Positions 6,332-8,380 of a stretch of DNA of 8,380 bases are shown in pieces. Source of the DNA: Clostridiales bacterium (GTDB lineage Bacteria > Bacillota_A > Clostridia > Peptostreptococcales > Anaerovoracaceae); NCBI GenBank assembly GCA_015058265.1, contig SVCR01000062.1:1-8380 (forward strand), in the 5' to 3' direction. A model generated the notes under the pieces. That model was not told the DNA's origin. It saw only the letters and a program-made list of their open reading frames with translations, and did no database searches. The position numbers were made by a program, and so were the translations under genes. How positions within the stretch are numbered: position 1 is the stretch's first letter; each line of letters opens with the position of its first letter.

Positions 6332-6733
6332 ATGGCAGAGTTATTTACGGGGATCAAAGGTAAAGCAACAGACTATGTCAGTGAAGAGGTAACAGCACAG
6401 GCGATGGCCAGCGGCGGGCTGCCGGTATATGCGACACCTCGCATGGTCGCTATGATGGAGTATACTGCATGGTCGAGCACGGAGCCTTTCATGGATGAGG
6501 ACCTCAGTACAGTAGGGACACATCTGGATATAAACCACCTGGCCGCGAGCCCGGTAGGCTCGCGTATCACATACGAAAGCGAGCTGACAGAGATAAGCGG
6601 GCGCAAGCTGGTCTTCCATGTAACCGCATCAGATGAGACCGGCCTGATAGGCGAAGGAACACATGAGAGATTCCTTATAGATAAGCAGAGATTCATGGAT
6701 AAGGCCAGATCCAGAGCAGAAAAGAATAAGTAA
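6332..6733 (+). CDS. Hotdog-fold thioesterase of the FlK (fluoroacetyl-CoA thioesterase-like) family
   Basis: This 133-residue protein is predicted to hydrolyse an acyl-CoA thioester in the cytoplasm. Aligned by eye with FlK of Streptomyces cattleya, recalled from memory, the catalytic residues coincide: Thr35, Glu43 and His69 match FlK Thr42, Glu50 and His76. Gly62 matches Gly69, and Arg113 in GTHERF matches Arg120. The segment before Thr35 (AMASGGLPVY) is shorter than in FlK and lacks the two lid phenylalanines linked to fluoroacetyl selectivity, so an ordinary short-chain acyl-CoA is a likelier substrate. The start follows a near-perfect AGGAGGG (6322-6328) with only 3 nt between it and the ATG. 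That spacing is short, but no better start exists. The gene begins 18 bp after the c-di-GMP enzyme and ends 22 bp before the pyrophosphatase, which suggests one transcript. The C-terminal tail is rich in Lys, Arg and Glu. Confidence 0.88.
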   Translation: MAELFTGIKGKATDYVSEEVTAQAMASGGLPVYATPRMVAMMEYTAWSSTEPFMDEDLSTVGTHLDINHLAASPVGSRITYESELTEISGRKLVFHVTASDETGLIGEGTHERFLIDKQRFMDKARSRAEKNK

Positions 6734-6755
6734 TTTACACAGAGGGTGATCATAA

Positions 6756-8372
6756 ATGGGGACGATTTATATAACAGGACACAGAAATCCGGATCTTGAC
6801 AGCCTTTGCGCTGCAGTATCATACGCTAGACTCAAGAATCTGACCGACCCGGACAATGAATACATTCCGGTCCACTGCAGCCCTGTATCAGACAGCGTGC
6901 GCAGACAGATGGAAGAGATGGAGCTGGAGATACCGGTCTATAAGAAGGACGTCAGACCTAAAGTCAGAGACGTCATGCTTACTTATGACGGACGTCTTCA
7001 GGCAGGCGCGCCTGTTTTCGATCTTGTCAGGACCTACAGCACAGACAGTCCTTCAGTAGTTCCTATCTACGAGGGCGACAGCTTCAGAGGACTGCTCAGC
7101 GTTGACGATATAACAGGCTGGTTCCTGGAAGACAGCAGGGAAGATACTCCTGTGTATACGCTTAACGCGGACAATATAGTGAAGGTCACCGACGGCAGGA
7201 TGCTTCACAGGGGCAAAGAAGAAACCGTAAAAGGCCGCCTCCTGGTCGGAGCAGCATCTTTCGAGGCCTTCTCCCAATTCCTTGCGGAAAACTCTTCTTC
7301 CATAGTCGTTCTCGGTGACAGACCTGAGCATATCAAATATGCTATGGAAATGGGTGTTCCGGCGATAATAATCGCAGCAGTTGACGAGGCTCCTGAAGTG
7401 GATTTCAGCGGCTATGACGGATATGTGATACATACGGTGATCGGGACATCGGAGGCGATACGACGCGTAAGAATGGCAGAGACTATCGGTTCGATGATGG
7501 CACAGGCCACGGAAACTATCGGCGCAGATGATCTTTTCGTTGATGCCAAAGCGATCTTCGCAGGCTCGCACACCCGCGGACTGGCGGTCATGGAGAACGG
7601 TGAATTTGCGGGCTTTGTCACCAGAAGATGCTTCCTCGATGCGCCGTCGTATGACGTGATAATGGTCGACCACAATGAACCCGCGCAGAGCATAGACGGT
7701 ATTGAAACCGCTAATGTAGTAGAGATAATAGACCATCACAGGCTGGATTCACTTTCGACCAGGACTCCGATCTTCATCGATGCAGAGCCGCTGGGAAGCA
7801 CATGCACGATCGTTTATCAGCAGTTCATCAGGCACGGTATAATGCCTGACAGATATATAGCAAGAGTCATGCTCACCGGTATCATCGCGGATACGCTCAT
7901 CCTCAGAAGTCCTACAACGACAGTTTCGGATATCAGTACTGTTGAGATGCTGGCCAGACTGGCCAAAGTCACGAGTATCGAGGAGTTCGGTGAGAAGCTC
8001 TTCAGCATAACCGACAATCTGGCGATCCAGGATCCTGAGGAGATGATATTGTCCGATTTCAAGAAATACGAGTCGGGCGGTGTACGTATGGGCATAGGGC
8101 AGTGCGAAGTCACTACTCTGACCAATGTCAGAGAATACGCAGACAAATATCTGGAATCCCTTGAGGCGATCAGAAACAGGGAAGGTCTTGACTGGACTCT
8201 TCTGATGATAACTGACGTACTTAGAGAAAAGAGCGTCCTGCTCACGACGGATCACAGAGCTGTCAGGGAACTGCCGTATGCTGTGATGGGTAAGCAGATG
8301 TACAACATGCCGGCCGGCGTGAGCCGTAAGAAACCGCTGCTGCCGGCACTGATCTCGATCACAGCGAGATAA
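6756..8372 (+). CDS. CBS-domain manganese-dependent inorganic pyrophosphatase (family II)
   Basis: The enzyme splits pyrophosphate into two phosphates, pulling biosynthetic reactions forward. The 538-residue protein has a split DHH catalytic domain: HRNPDLDS at 9-16 (His9, Asp13, Asp15), VDHNE at 304-308, IDHHRLD at 325-331 (His327, His328) and ADTLILRSPTTT at 378-389 (Asp379) supply the expected metal ligands. The C-terminal DHHA2 domain ends with SRKKPLLP (523-530), where Arg524 and Lys525 should bind substrate. A regulatory insert of about 230 residues separates the first two motifs: CBS 1 at about 69-130, a DRTGG-like domain at about 140-240 (SSIVVLGDRPEHI at 181-193), and CBS 2 at about 245-298. 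In characterised CBS pyrophosphatases this insert binds adenine nucleotides and, with DRTGG present, diadenosine polyphosphates. The start is supported by GAGGGTGATC (6742-6751), close to the ideal anti-SD complement. Last gene of the putative three-gene operon; the window ends 8 bp after its stop. Confidence 0.95.
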   Translation: MGTIYITGHRNPDLDSLCAAVSYARLKNLTDPDNEYIPVHCSPVSDSVRRQMEEMELEIPVYKKDVRPKVRDVMLTYDGRLQAGAPVFDLVRTYSTDSPSVVPIYEGDSFRGLLSVDDITGWFLEDSREDTPVYTLNADNIVKVTDGRMLHRGKEETVKGRLLVGAASFEAFSQFLAENSSSIVVLGDRPEHIKYAMEMGVPAIIIAAVDEAPEVDFSGYDGYVIHTVIGTSEAIRRVRMAETIGSMMAQATETIGADDLFVDAKAIFAGSHTRGLAVMENGEFAGFVTRRCFLDAPSYDVIMVDHNEPAQSIDGIETANVVEIIDHHRLDSLSTRTPIFIDAEPLGSTCTIVYQQFIRHGIMPDRYIARVMLTGIIADTLILRSPTTTVSDISTVEMLARLAKVTSIEEFGEKLFSITDNLAIQDPEEMILSDFKKYESGGVRMGIGQCEVTTLTNVREYADKYLESLEAIRNREGLDWTLLMITDVLREKSVLLTTDHRAVRELPYAVMGKQMYNMPAGVSRKKPLLPALISITAR

Positions 8373-8380
8373 TACAGGTA

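Noticed and set aside
7053..7739. A 228-codon minus-strand frame across the pyrophosphatase gene
   Set aside because: It is a shadow of the sense gene: no ribosome binding site, no domain resemblance, and composition typical of antisense translation.

Overview
The window looks like a chromosomal segment from a low-to-medium GC member of the Clostridia (Bacillota), possibly a Lachnospiraceae or Anaerovoracaceae-type gut anaerobe. The placement rests on strong AGGAGG-type ribosome binding sites, heavy use of AGA/AGG (Arg) and ATA (Ile) codons, a two-ACT-domain aspartokinase of about 440 residues, a CBS/DRTGG-type family II pyrophosphatase, and an inter-domain sensory module that I recall from clostridial GGDEF proteins. 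The placement is an inference from gene content; no rRNA or other marker gene is present.

Layout. Positions 1-628 (minus strand) hold the 5' part of a gene for a DUF6873-like GME-fold protein, cut by the window edge. A 134-bp divergent intergenic region (629-762) carries back-to-back promoter-like elements. Rightward from it runs a probable two-gene unit: aspartate kinase (763-2094) and, 4 bp later, a PAP2-type membrane phosphatase (2099-2770). That unit ends at a hairpin terminator (2785-2826) which touches an extended -10 promoter for the next unit. The second unit appears to be three tightly spaced genes (gaps of 18 and 22 bp): a 1153-residue c-di-GMP enzyme (2852-6313), a FlK-like hotdog thioesterase (6332-6733) and a CBS-domain manganese-dependent inorganic pyrophosphatase (6756-8372). 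No mobile element, RNA gene or CRISPR array was seen. No stretch longer than 300 bases lacks a gene.

The central object is the 1153-residue protein, with the order receiver, degenerate GGDEF (EADTF at the signature), EAL with the full set of catalytic residues, three PAS-like repeats at an exact 141-residue period, and an intact C-terminal GGDEF. It therefore seems able both to destroy and to make c-di-GMP, with separate input modules for phosphorylation and for an unknown ligand. Diguanylate cyclases release pyrophosphate, and the same putative operon ends in a pyrophosphatase whose regulatory insert should sense adenine nucleotides. That gives a plausible but unproven metabolic link. The aspartokinase/PAP2 pair has no obvious functional link. 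Most of the window is ordinary core or signalling gene content; I see no clear evidence of a wholly new system.
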